Virus record (IMG/VR): IMGVR_UViG_3300036766_000358
Location: 1-44,512 of that record
Direction: 5' to 3' (one strand)
Length of the DNA: 44,512 bases
DNA from: a virus
Of this stretch, positions 22,602-31,173 are shown piece by piece (positions within the stretch are counted from its first letter, which is position 1; every line of letters starts with the position of its first letter). The notes beneath the pieces are model-generated. The model did not search any database, had not been told where the DNA came from, and worked only from the letters and a program-made list of their open reading frames with translations. The translations under genes and the position numbers were made by a program.

Positions 22602-22913
22602 TTAATCCCTATCCAGGACGATAAGTATTGTTCCGCTTGCCACGCCGGAAGTGGCTATGTTCAGGTTTCCGACCAATCCGATTTTATCATCCTTAATGCT
22701 CTGAAGTGCCGTTGTGCAGGTTTGTGTAAATACCGTGGGGCCGCCAACGCCGTCCGTTATAATTGCGGTATGAGTCGTAGTTGTCGGATTTTGCCACACT
22801 ATCTTTTTTACCTTGAATGCTTTCCCGGTTGGGAACCCGATGCCGGAAGCCACGTCTATGGCAGATGTGAATGTATCCAATACGCATTTTTCTACGGAGA
22901 AAAAATTTGCCAT
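22602..22913 (-). CDS. Small structural protein
   Basis: A 103-residue, beta-rich protein (FPTGKAFKVKKIVWQNPTTT, then IGLVGNLNIATSGVASGTIL) of the size and composition of small virion decoration or neck proteins. It ends 3 nt before the gp4-like gene starts. No recognised family. Confidence 0.5.
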   Translation of the reverse strand: MANFFSVEKCVLDTFTSAIDVASGIGFPTGKAFKVKKIVWQNPTTTTHTAIITDGVGGPTVFTQTCTTALQSIKDDKIGLVGNLNIATSGVASGTILIVLDRD

Positions 22914-22923
22914 TGCGGTCTCC

Positions 22924-23064
22924 TTATTTATTCATTACATAAATTATTATGGCCGCCCACATCATTTTCATACAGTGGTGCATGTCCATTGAATAGCAGG
23001 TATCTGACGCAGGCAGTGCGGCGGCGTCATTTGTAACGGACCAAAATGAACCCACATAAATCAT
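22924..23064 (-). CDS. 46-residue small membrane protein
   Basis: The ATG at 23064 overlaps the preceding stop (ATGA). The product has a polar first half and a C-terminal hydrophobic segment (MKMMWAAIIIYVMNK). The start/stop coupling is the main support. Unknown function. Confidence 0.45.
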   Translation of the reverse strand: MIYVGSFWSVTNDAAALPASDTCYSMDMHHCMKMMWAAIIIYVMNK

Positions 23065-23312
23065 TCTATCCTTTGTACGGCCAGTTCTATCGCAAGCCCC
23101 AAATCTCTTTGTCTCACATCCGGGAATTCCTTAATCAATTTTGCATACACCTGGTGCCGTTTATACTCCCCGGAGGTGTCCGTAAATGCCTCTTGTTCCC
23201 TGACTAAGACCTCCGCCCGAATTGCATAATCCGGCAAAGTATTATCTACTGGAACGGGAAACAGTGAAAGTAACCATAACGCAAATCTCTGAATTGTTTT
23301 TTTCATGCGCAT
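23061..23312 (-). CDS. Small membrane-anchored protein of a common phage type
   Basis: An 83-residue protein with a basic N-terminus and one membrane segment (MRMKKTIQRFALWLLSLFPV), then a soluble helical domain (SGEYKRHQVYAKLIKEFPDV, RDLGLAIELAVQ). I recognise the SGEYKRH...AKLIKEFP pattern from small phage proteins near tail fibre genes, whose function is unknown. It could be an i-spanin-like or tail-associated protein. Confidence 0.6.
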   Translation of the reverse strand: MRMKKTIQRFALWLLSLFPVPVDNTLPDYAIRAEVLVREQEAFTDTSGEYKRHQVYAKLIKEFPDVRQRDLGLAIELAVQRIE

Positions 23313-23314
23313 CC

Positions 23315-24142
23315 TTATGCCGGATCTATGGTCGATATCGGATTCCCAGCCGTGGTTGTGACCGTAGCGGTCCAGGCCGAAGTAATATCATCCGTGCCAT
23401 AGACTGTCAACGTACCTGCAGCAATCGCAGCCTTATTCCGCAATAAATAAAGGGCCTCCTTGACCAGTCTACCGGTGCTACTGCCTCCGGCGACGTTTCT
23501 GCCCAGAAGGGCATCGGCAATTTCTTGCCCGGCATCTGTTGCCAATGCAGCCGCGTCAATGGCCCCAGCCGCAAAAGCTGTCGAGGGGATGCCACCTGTC
23601 GCCACAGAGACCCCTGCCGTTACACTCCCAACGGCTCCGGTCACAGATCCCACGGCTCCCGTTACAGAACCTACCGCACCGGTCACTGACCCTACAACCT
23701 GCGTTGTTTTGATAGTAGTTCCAGACAAGTCAACGACTGTTGTCGGCGCACCCAAGTTTGCCCAATCTATTCCCGCTTCTCCCGTAGCAGATACATCCAG
23801 TGTATTGGCAGGGGTCGTAGAGCGAACTAAATCGTCAACAGTAACGGCAGTTGTATCTATATAAATCATTACCTCATCCCACTCATTACCAGCAGCATCG
23901 ACGCACTGAATCATAACACGGTCGCCGTTCATTTCTCCCGCAGTAAGAACTATCTTTACAATTCTTCCAGATACCGGAGTAACGGTAGGAAGATTGGTTA
24001 AGTTCGTCAATGCCGCCTCATCTGTACTAATTTTAAAATCCCCCGCAGCCAAGGTCGGATTAGCCTTAAATGCAGGACGGTTTAAACTATCCACCAAGGC
24101 AATATCAAAAGTGTAAGCTGTATTCTTCTTTGGGTTTGGCAT
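23315..24142 (-). CDS. Fibre-associated protein with VTGAVGS repeats
   Basis: A 275-residue protein. An N-terminal Ig-like or BppU-type module (AYTFDIALVDSLNRPAFKAN to MIYIDTTAVTV) is followed by tandem VGSVTGA heptapeptides and a helical/beta C-terminus (TGRLVKEALYLLRNKAAIAA). Such proteins attach or extend phage fibres. Its ATG overlaps the stop of the tailspike gene before it by one nt, so the two are co-translated. Confidence 0.6.
   Translation of the reverse strand: MPNPKKNTAYTFDIALVDSLNRPAFKANPTLAAGDFKISTDEAALTNLTNLPTVTPVSGRIVKIVLTAGEMNGDRVMIQCVDAAGNEWDEVMIYIDTTAVTVDDLVRSTTPANTLDVSATGEAGIDWANLGAPTTVVDLSGTTIKTTQVVGSVTGAVGSVTGAVGSVTGAVGSVTAGVSVATGGIPSTAFAAGAIDAAALATDAGQEIADALLGRNVAGGSSTGRLVKEALYLLRNKAAIAAGTLTVYGTDDITSAWTATVTTTAGNPISTIDPA
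23622..23695 (-). repeat. 21-bp tandem repeat, about 3.5 units
   Basis: Three to four degenerate copies of a 21-bp unit encode the heptapeptide VTGAVGS. The copies differ mostly at third codon positions, so the protein repeat is conserved better than the DNA. Confidence 0.8.
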
Positions 24143-26157
24143 TAACGGGATAACCTCATCAGCGAATCGAAATAATCCAAGTCTAATGTCTTGTCTGCTG
24201 TTGTATTGTTTTTAACTTGAGTAACTGGGATAAGAGTAACGGTCGGAATAGTAGCCGTAGCTGTTACTTCTGTGCCGCCGTTTATAGAAAACCCAACAGT
24301 GGTTGAATTTACTCTCCGCAACCGAAGCGTTACCCACGCTGTTGATGTTGCCGCGAGCGCTGCTGTTCGTGTTTGGGATGCGCCAGAGCGTGTCACTCCA
24401 TACCAAGAGGTATCCGCGTATAATTTCTCGAAATAAATTCCGTCAGCCCCTGGGTCGCTTGTGGGGTTATTCATCATACCAAACCGAAATTGCGCGTTAG
24501 TGTCATTCGTGTTGATACGACATATCAACTGCATATCAAAATAATCAGCAGGCAGTATAGGACCTAATGTTGCAGAGCCGTATAAAATAATTAAGACGTT
24601 ACCCCCAGAAGTCGCACTTGTACTCAGACGTATCATGCCTGGATGATTTGCTTCTGATGCTATCAACGCACAAGTTCCACCGCTGCCAGTAACAAGAGCC
24701 CAGCCCATTTGCCCTATGTTAAGAGTGGTAGTTGAACCAGACATAAAATCGTCCCAGACCTGAGAATACATCTTTGGGTTTAACAACCGTTCTTTCTCTT
24801 CCAGTGCTACTGACCTATCGGCACTTACCTCGATGATTTCGTTTATTGTACATGAAGAATAGGTTGGAGTGATGATAGCGAAGAAGTGACTTAAACTTCC
24901 AATATATATCCCGACATTGGCCCCGGAAACAAGCTGCGGTGCCGTAAGACATTCTAACGTGCTCGTTTGTGTTATCATCAGAGCCTTGTTTGTACCAGCC
25001 GCAGGACAGTTGTAATACGCCCCGACGTCAGACTGTAACATTGCCCCGTCTAATGCAAGGACTGCATAGCTAACATAACTTGTCGTGTTGTGCCCAGCAA
25101 TGTAAGAACGTTGAACACTGACCCAGCAGTGAGCATCTAAGTATATTCCAAGGTTTGGATCTCCGTCACCTGCACCAGAAGTGATCGTAGTAGCAATATA
25201 TGAACCAACAATAGCAGCTTTTGCGTTATAAAAATGGAGTCCACGCCCACGATACCCAGTTACTAAGCTATTAAGAAACTGCATTGTCGAGTAATCACGC
25301 AATAAGATAGCCTTGTCAGCGGTACTTGGCATTATCAATGCACACGTTCGATAAGTGATATCCATACTCTGGTCATATCGGGTATAGGCACCGGTGAATG
25401 TGCAATAGTAAAGAGCCGCATCCCTACTCCCAGAGCCATATACTTGATATGTATCAGCGGGGAGAAATTTAACCCCTTCTATCAACACTCTCTCGCATGA
25501 ACTGAAATTAACACTATATGCAGTTCCTGTTGAGGTTATATTCGGACAGCCCGCAGGGTCATAGACCTCATAGGTTGTTGTAGCATCGGGAGTTGTGCTA
25601 TACCAATTCCCGACGATACTGTAACGAGTAGCTGTGTTGTCTAAGATAACATACCAGTTTGCGACATTGTCGAAAGGAACAGCAACATACCCAGTGCCCC
25701 CGGTAAGCTTTAAGAACATCCCTACTCGTGCACTTGGGGTCAATGCCTTGCTGGTATCGTAGAAGTAAGAAAAATCCGCGGTGGGGGTGGAGTTTATCGG
25801 GAAATTGTTGGTGTTACCCCCGCTTGATGTGCCGCTATCCACGGCCACATTAGTGAAGGAGTTCGGGGTCGCGTTGAAATAACCTCTGATTGTAAGAGTT
25901 GCACCCTCTACAAATTTTTTGCCGAAATACCATTTTGCGCTGTTTACAGCAGTGGGAGTATGAGTGCCGGAAGCCACATGGATTGTACAAGAGGTTTTAT
26001 TTGTACTCGGAATAAGCGCAAGGGCCGCTGACATCTCAAGTTTTGGGGTCGAGGTTGTTAATCCATCGTTGCTGTCACTCCCATTCGCCGCGACGTACAA
26101 ATTTGCCGGAGTTGTTGGAAGTCCCGCCCCGCCTCTATGAACAACCAATTGCCCCAT
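24142..26157 (-). CDS. Tailspike with parallel beta-helix
   Basis: A 671-residue protein. It opens with a Gly-rich stretch (GAGLPTTPANLYVAANGSDS), the N-terminal cap of many pectate-lyase-like proteins, then repeated rungs (SFTNVAVDSGTSSGGNTNNF; SSCERVLIEGVKFLPADTYQ). The C-terminal half is a separate domain (QVWDDFMSGSTTTLNIGQMG through TQVKNNTTADKTLDLDYFDS) resembling a concanavalin-like lectin fold. It lacks the N-terminal module of the other two fibre genes. Probably binds or cleaves host polysaccharide. Confidence 0.75.
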   Translation of the reverse strand: MGQLVVHRGGAGLPTTPANLYVAANGSDSNDGLTTSTPKLEMSAALALIPSTNKTSCTIHVASGTHTPTAVNSAKWYFGKKFVEGATLTIRGYFNATPNSFTNVAVDSGTSSGGNTNNFPINSTPTADFSYFYDTSKALTPSARVGMFLKLTGGTGYVAVPFDNVANWYVILDNTATRYSIVGNWYSTTPDATTTYEVYDPAGCPNITSTGTAYSVNFSSCERVLIEGVKFLPADTYQVYGSGSRDAALYYCTFTGAYTRYDQSMDITYRTCALIMPSTADKAILLRDYSTMQFLNSLVTGYRGRGLHFYNAKAAIVGSYIATTITSGAGDGDPNLGIYLDAHCWVSVQRSYIAGHNTTSYVSYAVLALDGAMLQSDVGAYYNCPAAGTNKALMITQTSTLECLTAPQLVSGANVGIYIGSLSHFFAIITPTYSSCTINEIIEVSADRSVALEEKERLLNPKMYSQVWDDFMSGSTTTLNIGQMGWALVTGSGGTCALIASEANHPGMIRLSTSATSGGNVLIILYGSATLGPILPADYFDMQLICRINTNDTNAQFRFGMMNNPTSDPGADGIYFEKLYADTSWYGVTRSGASQTRTAALAATSTAWVTLRLRRVNSTTVGFSINGGTEVTATATIPTVTLIPVTQVKNNTTADKTLDLDYFDSLMRLSR

Positions 26158-26634
26158 TTATCCCCCTATAATATCCAGGTACAACCCAAACTCATCCCAC
26201 GTCACCTTAAAGTTCGCTGGTTTCCCAGGACGGCCCTGCACAGTTTTCGTCACCTGATTCGATAAGGCACTCCTATTTCCAGAAGCGTCCAGAGCTTCTA
26301 CCGCAAACGTCCAAACCCCATTAGCAACCGTGGCCTGATAGGATGTGCCGATAGCGATAGGCGTGGCGTTAAGTGGCACACCCGATGCCAGTTGAATAAT
26401 TCCGCAAGGGACCTCATCCGCCGATGCTATGGTAGGAATCGGTCCAGGCCCGCTGACGGCATAGACATTATATTTCACACCCGTAATCGCCGCACCAGTG
26501 CAGTCCGTGGTAACGGCATCCCATGTCAGGGATGGGTCCACAACACCGCTCTTCATCAGCATCGCCGGCGGGGAACATCCAGTCAGCAGGATCAATAAAG
26601 CCACACACAGAACTTTAAGGTAAGAAATAGACAT
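26158..26634 (-). CDS. Outer-membrane lipoprotein with Fn3-like domain
   Basis: A 158-residue protein. The ATG at 26634 is favoured by GGAAGGGG at good spacing. A signal peptide ends in a lipobox (LLTGC near residues 15-20). The mature part is beta-rich (DPSLTWDAVTTDCTGAAITG, then TIASADEVPCGIIQL and SALSNQVTKTVQG), consistent with a fibronectin-III-like fold. Just after the endolysin, it could be an outer-membrane lysis (o-spanin-like) or surface-exclusion protein. Confidence 0.65.
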   Translation of the reverse strand: MSISYLKVLCVALLILLTGCSPPAMLMKSGVVDPSLTWDAVTTDCTGAAITGVKYNVYAVSGPGPIPTIASADEVPCGIIQLASGVPLNATPIAIGTSYQATVANGVWTFAVEALDASGNRSALSNQVTKTVQGRPGKPANFKVTWDEFGLYLDIIGG

Positions 26635-27010
26635 ACCCATCCCCTTCCTTTTTCCAAACCTGCGGGTTCATCCGGTTATCAACATGCCACCCGCCCTCGT
26701 AGTCCTTGTATGTCCAGCCGGGGTAGACTCCGATCCCTCCGAAGCCCATACTAACGATGTGGGTCCATTGGTCTCGCATGGAGATTCGAGTCAGGATAAT
26801 AAAATCAATCGCCCGGCCCGAGTAGTGATATGAACGAGGGGCGTGACCTTGGGAGTCGTAGGCTGCAGTCACGATAATTGGAAAGCCAACCATGTCACGA
26901 AGGGTGTCCAGTTTAGAGACCAGATATAAGTCCATGTTTTCACCCTTATTGACTCCGTGATGGTCATTGAAGTCGGTCGGTTTGAAGTGTTTGATGTCGG
27001 CCCAGTTCAT
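26615..27010 (-). CDS. Endolysin, M15-type peptidase
   Basis: A 131-residue enzyme of the peptidase M15 / VanY-like family. Zinc ligands are predicted at His62 and Asp69 (SYHYSGRAIDF, the SxHxxGxAxD motif) and His109 (GGWHVD). FPIIVTAAYDSQGHAPRSYH contains the conserved core before the first motif. M15 phage enzymes cleave peptidoglycan cross-links. It lacks a signal peptide, so a holin is needed; candidates lie just upstream. Confidence 0.85.
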   Translation of the reverse strand: MNWADIKHFKPTDFNDHHGVNKGENMDLYLVSKLDTLRDMVGFPIIVTAAYDSQGHAPRSYHYSGRAIDFIILTRISMRDQWTHIVSMGFGGIGVYPGWTYKDYEGGWHVDNRMNPQVWKKEGDGYVYFLP

Positions 27011-27225
27011 TTATTATCCTGCTCCTCTTTCGCCGTCATAAACTCAAACTTCGCCTGCTCCATGAATCCGAGCATGGTTAGATAATAGGTTTCATCATCC
27101 GTGGCCCATGACGTTGTAAAGCGATGCTCTTTGTCGATTGTCAAAATAAGAACAGCGGACAACCCATCCGTTTGATATTCCTCAAACGCATGATTCAGGA
27201 CACGTTCGACGCTTTCTAACCTCAT
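27007..27225 (-). CDS. Hypothetical 72-residue protein in the lysis group
   Basis: I start at MRLESVERVLNHAFEEY (ATG 27225, GGGGTC upstream). It is helical at the N-terminus and beta-like in the middle (LSAVLILTIDKEHRFTTSWA), with an acidic C-terminus. It overlaps the endolysin start by 4 nt. Unknown function. Confidence 0.6.
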   Translation of the reverse strand: MRLESVERVLNHAFEEYQTDGLSAVLILTIDKEHRFTTSWATDDETYYLTMLGFMEQAKFEFMTAKEEQDNK

Positions 27226-27226
27226 G

Positions 27227-27445
27227 TCAGTGACCCCATAACATCGTCCCAAGTATCCCAACCACCGTGGTCAGGGTCGATATGATCCAGACGATAATCC
27301 ACGACGGGCGATCCAGCTTATTCCAGATTCCGTCCAACTGGTCGTGAATTTCACCCAATCGCCGATCCACCCCCTCCTTGAATAGGTTGTACTCTCCTCG
27401 GGGGAGGTGGTCTTGTTCGTAGTGAGACGCATTATCTGAATCCAC
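27227..27445 (-). CDS. XhlA-like membrane protein, possible holin partner
   Basis: A 72-residue protein: a charged helical N-terminus (LFKEGVDRRLGEIHDQLDGI) and a single C-terminal membrane helix (IIVWIISTLTTVVGILGTML). This is the layout of XhlA/hemolysin-type small phage proteins that act with a holin. It lies one gene upstream of the endolysin. Start is GTG without a clear ribosome binding site. Confidence 0.65.
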   Translation of the reverse strand: MDSDNASHYEQDHLPRGEYNLFKEGVDRRLGEIHDQLDGIWNKLDRPSWIIVWIISTLTTVVGILGTMLWGH

Positions 27446-27447
27446 CG

Positions 27448-27651
27448 TTACTTGAGCCCAATCTGTTCACTTGTCTTGTCCCCATCCTTGGTAAGGAAGC
27501 CGTGCAAAACCCACCCTACTGCGATAATGGCCGCAATTAGGTTTGTCTTCAGTTCTGGGGTTAGATCAAATCCTAAATCGACAACCAAGCTCACGATGAC
27601 CGTAGCCAACGGTGTCGCCGAGGTCTTCCAGTTTTTAAATATGAAATTCAC
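27448..27651 (-). CDS. Putative holin
   Basis: A 67-residue protein from a GTG at 27651, chosen because GGAGGG precedes it by 6 nt; an ATG at 27714 would add 21 residues. Two hydrophobic helices (residues 11-28 and 38-52: TPLATVIVSLVVDLGFDLTP and LIAAIIAVGWVLHGFL) and a charged tail match small phage holins. It lies directly upstream of the XhlA-like gene and two genes from the endolysin. Confidence 0.65.
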   Translation of the reverse strand: MNFIFKNWKTSATPLATVIVSLVVDLGFDLTPELKTNLIAAIIAVGWVLHGFLTKDGDKTSEQIGLK

Positions 27652-27716
27652 GTTGAACCCTCCTGTCAGTGAATTCAGCTTCCGGTAGAACATCAGTTCT
27701 TGCCAGAGATTCATTT

Positions 27717-27962
27717 TCAGAATGATCCTGTCCGTTTCCGAGTCAATAAATCATCTCTAACTTCGGAGGGTGATCCTGGCCAATGTATCAGCTCAGCCTT
27801 TTCAATTGATGAACCTTTTCGTTGAAGCGTTTCAAGAAATTCCCGCGTAATGCAATCTGGGCAATTCCTACTGTTGCATCCGTATACCTGCTCTCCATCC
27901 TTCCGATCCCTTTCGCAGCCGTGGCCACCCACCGCCACAATCTCAACCCGAAATTGTCCCAT
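27717..27962 (-). CDS. Conserved small phage protein of unknown function
   Basis: An 81-residue protein with RVEIVAVGGHGCERDRKDGE and CNSRNCPDC, ending LIHWPGSPSEVRDDLL. I recognise this Cys-rich pattern as a recurring small phage protein near lysis genes. The cysteines probably bind a metal. It starts after the secreted protein gene and precedes the holin candidate. No activity known. Confidence 0.65.
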   Translation of the reverse strand: MGQFRVEIVAVGGHGCERDRKDGEQVYGCNSRNCPDCITREFLETLQRKGSSIEKAELIHWPGSPSEVRDDLLTRKRTGSF

Positions 27963-27973
27963 GACAAGCCCCC

Positions 27974-28429
27974 CTATTTCCCGAATGCCCCATACCCGGC
28001 CACACCCAGGGCCACAAAGTCCACCATGACACGTGCCTCATCCCCTCCGGAGGCCGTGTTGTAGCCGTAGCCCACCGTAATGATCTTGAGAAATGACCGA
28101 ACCCCGATCCCCGCATTGATGGGGAAGTTGTTCACCTCTTTCTGGGAGAATCCCGCATACAGCACAGGATTTACCAGGCAGATTCCCTTCACCTTCACAC
28201 ATAGACCGCTGTCCAATATCTCCGAGGCTGAAAAACCCTCATCGACATGATTTATGCGGACCCCCATCGAGGGATAGGCGTTGGGTTTCATAATGTCTTC
28301 TGTGTTCAATGTGAGATCAAGCCACGGGTCCTGCGGTTCCTGGGCATGCGCCTTCCCTGTTCCGTAAATCAATAATCCCACCAGTACCGCCATACCTACG
28401 ATAATCAGACCACAGTCACGAAGTTTCAT
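27974..28429 (-). CDS. Secreted protein, possible outer-membrane beta-barrel
   Basis: A 151-residue protein with a Sec signal peptide (GLIIVGMAVLVGLLIYGTGK, cleavage after AHA). The mature part is Gly-rich with alternating hydrophobic strands (LVNPVLYAGFSQKEVNNFPI, IITVGYGYNTASGGDEARVM), suggesting a small porin-like barrel. Its ATG overlaps the stop of the methyltransferase/DUF115 gene. It may alter the host surface, for example in superinfection exclusion. Confidence 0.6.
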   Translation of the reverse strand: MKLRDCGLIIVGMAVLVGLLIYGTGKAHAQEPQDPWLDLTLNTEDIMKPNAYPSMGVRINHVDEGFSASEILDSGLCVKVKGICLVNPVLYAGFSQKEVNNFPINAGIGVRSFLKIITVGYGYNTASGGDEARVMVDFVALGVAGYGAFGK

Positions 28430-30087
28430 GTTATTGCCTCCCTATCTGAAATATTATCCTTGGATGCCCAAGAGACAAGACTGTCTCCGTATATTCTTAC
28501 GGACTTCACGAGTCCGAGACCTTTCCCGGTACTGTAAAGATTGAAGAAGTGTTGCATGAAAGCCAGGTAGCAAGGGGTTGTCTTGAATGTCTTGCCGTTG
28601 ATCTCAACCTCAAGAACATCCTTTATTTCTCCGACCCCGGTGATCCCGGCGGCATAATCCTTTGCCGTGATGTGGCAATCGAATCCGAACATATGGATAT
28701 CCCGTGCCCCCAGCATCATGGATAAAGAGAAGGCCCCAAGGGAGACAGATCCCACGGCATTTATCATGGACATGGATTCTATGCCGAACTCCCGGCAGTA
28801 TTCTCCCATGGGAATACCGCGCTGTGGAACGAGGAAATAAAACAGTTTTCGGCCTTGATCCTTTAATAATTGAAATACTTCCGGTTTGCATTGACACATC
28901 AGGAGATGAGTCACGTCGGGATGGGTTCCATGGAAGGATTCAATAACGTCATCACTGGCGTCCATGGCGATCACGTAATCCGGGATAATCTCTCGGTCCA
29001 GGCACCACCGATACATTCGTTCTATGGCGTAGACGGTGGCCCCGCTGTCCCGGAGTTCCTTGATCCTTTCTTCATATCCATCTACAGAGGGCCCCCCGCA
29101 GACGATCACGGCGGTACTGTCCGGGTGAGTATTTATCAGTTCCGTGACCATTGGAATTCCGGATGACAAGATCCACCGGATATTTTCCCGGCGTTCCTTG
29201 AGCGGGAATTTGCAGGATACCCGTATCGGCGGAAGCAATTGCTTATCACCGAAAAGGTGTTGATGAATCGTCCGCGCCTCCTGTGGGTTCTTGTTGGATA
29301 TCTCCATTGGATCGGCCTTACCCCACAGGGATTCGATATTCTCATCCAGGTGAAGATCCTCGAATCCACAGCACCGCATGACGTACCAGAGCGTATTCCC
29401 GGTGAATTGGTAGGTGTGGGCATTCTGAAATAGGCTGTTCTTATCCCAGGTGTAAAACCCGGGAACCGAAACGTACAGTACCCCATCATCCGATAGGAGG
29501 CCTCTAATCCTGGAAAGGTCCCGTTTCAGATCCAGGAAGTGTTCAAGGACATGATGCAGGATGATGAGGTCCGCTTTCTTTCCGTAGGATTCGAGGATAT
29601 CAATCCCACCATGAAAAAGATTACGTCCCTTTTCTTGCCCGGCCCTGACTGCATTTTCGTCATAATCAACGCCGACCGTCTCACCCTCGAACTCAGCCAA
29701 CAGGTTCCCATTGCCACACCCGACATCGAAGATAACTTTCGGATCCGGCAATTCAAATTCATCCATCATCCGCTTGACGGAATCTCGGGTCCGGAGGTAG
29801 GGTATGTCCTCGCCATCACGTGACAGCATATCCCCTACATCGCTGTAGATATTCCGGTAATCGTTCTTGTAAAACCGCGCAAATGATTCTTCGGTCATCC
29901 TGGGATTCGCGTACAGGATGCCGCATTCCACGCAGAGGCAGAGGACATATTGGATGCCATAGCGATCTGTATTCGTGATGGGAACGGAATTGTCAGTACC
30001 ACAGAAGCAATTGACCTTCTCTGTGGCGTAAATACCCTGTTCCACTTTCCGATTGAACAAGTTAGCATAGAAAGCGGAGGGGGTCAT
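28426..30087 (-). CDS. Methyltransferase fused to DUF115 (Maf-like) protein
   Basis: A 553-residue two-domain protein; the ATG at 30087 has GGAGG eight nt upstream. The N-terminal part has a Cys pair (CFCG at about 27-30), LCLCVEC (49-55) and a class I AdoMet-binding motif, FDVGCGNGN (120-128), with LEHFLDLK following. From about residue 325 the C-terminal part is DUF115-like: VIVCGGPSVD (328-337) and PDYVIAMDASD (369-379). DUF115 proteins include Maf glycosyltransferases that add nonulosonic acids to flagellin. It lies in the capsid block; a link to the sugar cassette is inferred. The methylation target is unknown. Confidence 0.75.
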   Translation of the reverse strand: MTPSAFYANLFNRKVEQGIYATEKVNCFCGTDNSVPITNTDRYGIQYVLCLCVECGILYANPRMTEESFARFYKNDYRNIYSDVGDMLSRDGEDIPYLRTRDSVKRMMDEFELPDPKVIFDVGCGNGNLLAEFEGETVGVDYDENAVRAGQEKGRNLFHGGIDILESYGKKADLIILHHVLEHFLDLKRDLSRIRGLLSDDGVLYVSVPGFYTWDKNSLFQNAHTYQFTGNTLWYVMRCCGFEDLHLDENIESLWGKADPMEISNKNPQEARTIHQHLFGDKQLLPPIRVSCKFPLKERRENIRWILSSGIPMVTELINTHPDSTAVIVCGGPSVDGYEERIKELRDSGATVYAIERMYRWCLDREIIPDYVIAMDASDDVIESFHGTHPDVTHLLMCQCKPEVFQLLKDQGRKLFYFLVPQRGIPMGEYCREFGIESMSMINAVGSVSLGAFSLSMMLGARDIHMFGFDCHITAKDYAAGITGVGEIKDVLEVEINGKTFKTTPCYLAFMQHFFNLYSTGKGLGLVKSVRIYGDSLVSWASKDNISDREAIT

Positions 30088-30124
30088 AACGACCGCCTCC
30101 GCCTCAGATCCGTTTTCCACGGTA

Positions 30125-30874
30125 TTAGACAGGGAGTTTGTCATAGACGATGTAGATCCATCCTGCCGCTCCCACAAGCGTCGTTGAGGTTGTGTTGTTG
30201 TAAACAATCGCCGTTACTCCTGAATAAATGGGTGACCGCCGCATGAACTCCGATGTGGCTGCCGTGGCCATGAGGAGGGCTCCCCGGCTGAGTATCGCCG
30301 TAACAGAGACAAGCAGCTCTTCCGCGAAAGCATAGCCTGTTGCGGACACGGGTCCGGCTATGATGTAGCCCGAGGGGGTCCCGGAAACTCCGATGTTCAG
30401 AAGCGCCGTTGTTCCCAGCGTCGAAGTCCGAAGGAAGCAATCATGTACCTGAGAATTCGCCGGGATGGAATACCCGTTAGCCCAGACCGACCCGGTGGCC
30501 GTCAGGCTACCCGCCGCTGTCAGGCAAAAAGGAACCACCATGACATTTCTAATCTTTTCCGTATCGATCTCGATCCGGTGCTGCGATTTCGTCAAGCCCG
30601 AGATGAACACGGATTGCCCGGATGCCGTAACCACACACAGATCTACTGTCGTCACGCTGGAATCCACCCAGAACTGAATGACCCCATTCGTCATTGTGTT
30701 AGCGAGGGTCGCGGCGGTGTAGACAATCGCGGTCCCGGCGCTGGAACTGTAAATCGTCGCCGGGCTCCCGGTTCCAGCCGTGAGTACGCTGAAAAGCCCG
30801 GTATCATCATCAATCGGACTTTGCGTCCGCTTATTCACCAACTGAACATAAAATTCTACGAAGTTACTGGCCAT
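30125..30874 (-). CDS. Virion structural protein (fibre or decoration)
   Basis: A 249-residue beta-rich protein (VEFYVQLVNKRTQSPIDDDT, AGTGSPATIYSSSAGTAIVY, then RSPIYSGVTAIVYNNTTSTT). It follows the coat and small beta protein genes in order. The N-terminus resembles capsid or head-fibre modules. It ends about 38 nt before the methyltransferase/DUF115 start. Confidence 0.55.
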   Translation of the reverse strand: MASNFVEFYVQLVNKRTQSPIDDDTGLFSVLTAGTGSPATIYSSSAGTAIVYTAATLANTMTNGVIQFWVDSSVTTVDLCVVTASGQSVFISGLTKSQHRIEIDTEKIRNVMVVPFCLTAAGSLTATGSVWANGYSIPANSQVHDCFLRTSTLGTTALLNIGVSGTPSGYIIAGPVSATGYAFAEELLVSVTAILSRGALLMATAATSEFMRRSPIYSGVTAIVYNNTTSTTLVGAAGWIYIVYDKLPV

Positions 30875-30886
30875 GTCTGATCTCCT

Positions 30887-31147
30887 TTATACTCTTGCAA
30901 TACCAAACGCAATCCAAACGAATAAATCATTGTTTGCGGTGGTCACAGTGAACGTATTCCCTGATACGGTATCGCAGTAGGCGCCTGTCGCACTGGTCGC
31001 ACTGCTTACGAGAGCCGCTTTCACAACCGCTAAGTTCGGCACCGTAACAACCGTGGAAGTGCCGGACCCGCCGGCAACACCCCATGCGATATCCGTAAAG
31101 CTCCCAATAGATTGAACCAAGGCTCCTGCTTTTGCTGTTAATGCCAT
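30887..31147 (-). CDS. Small structural beta protein
   Basis: An 86-residue protein with alternating hydrophobic strands (GSFTDIAWGVAGGSGTSTVV, then VSGNTFTVTTANNDLFVWIA). It is directly after the major capsid gene and before the larger beta protein, as decoration proteins usually are. Not assigned to a family. Confidence 0.55.
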   Translation of the reverse strand: MALTAKAGALVQSIGSFTDIAWGVAGGSGTSTVVTVPNLAVVKAALVSSATSATGAYCDTVSGNTFTVTTANNDLFVWIAFGIARV

Positions 31148-31173
31148 GCTTATTCTCCTTATTTATCAGTCGC

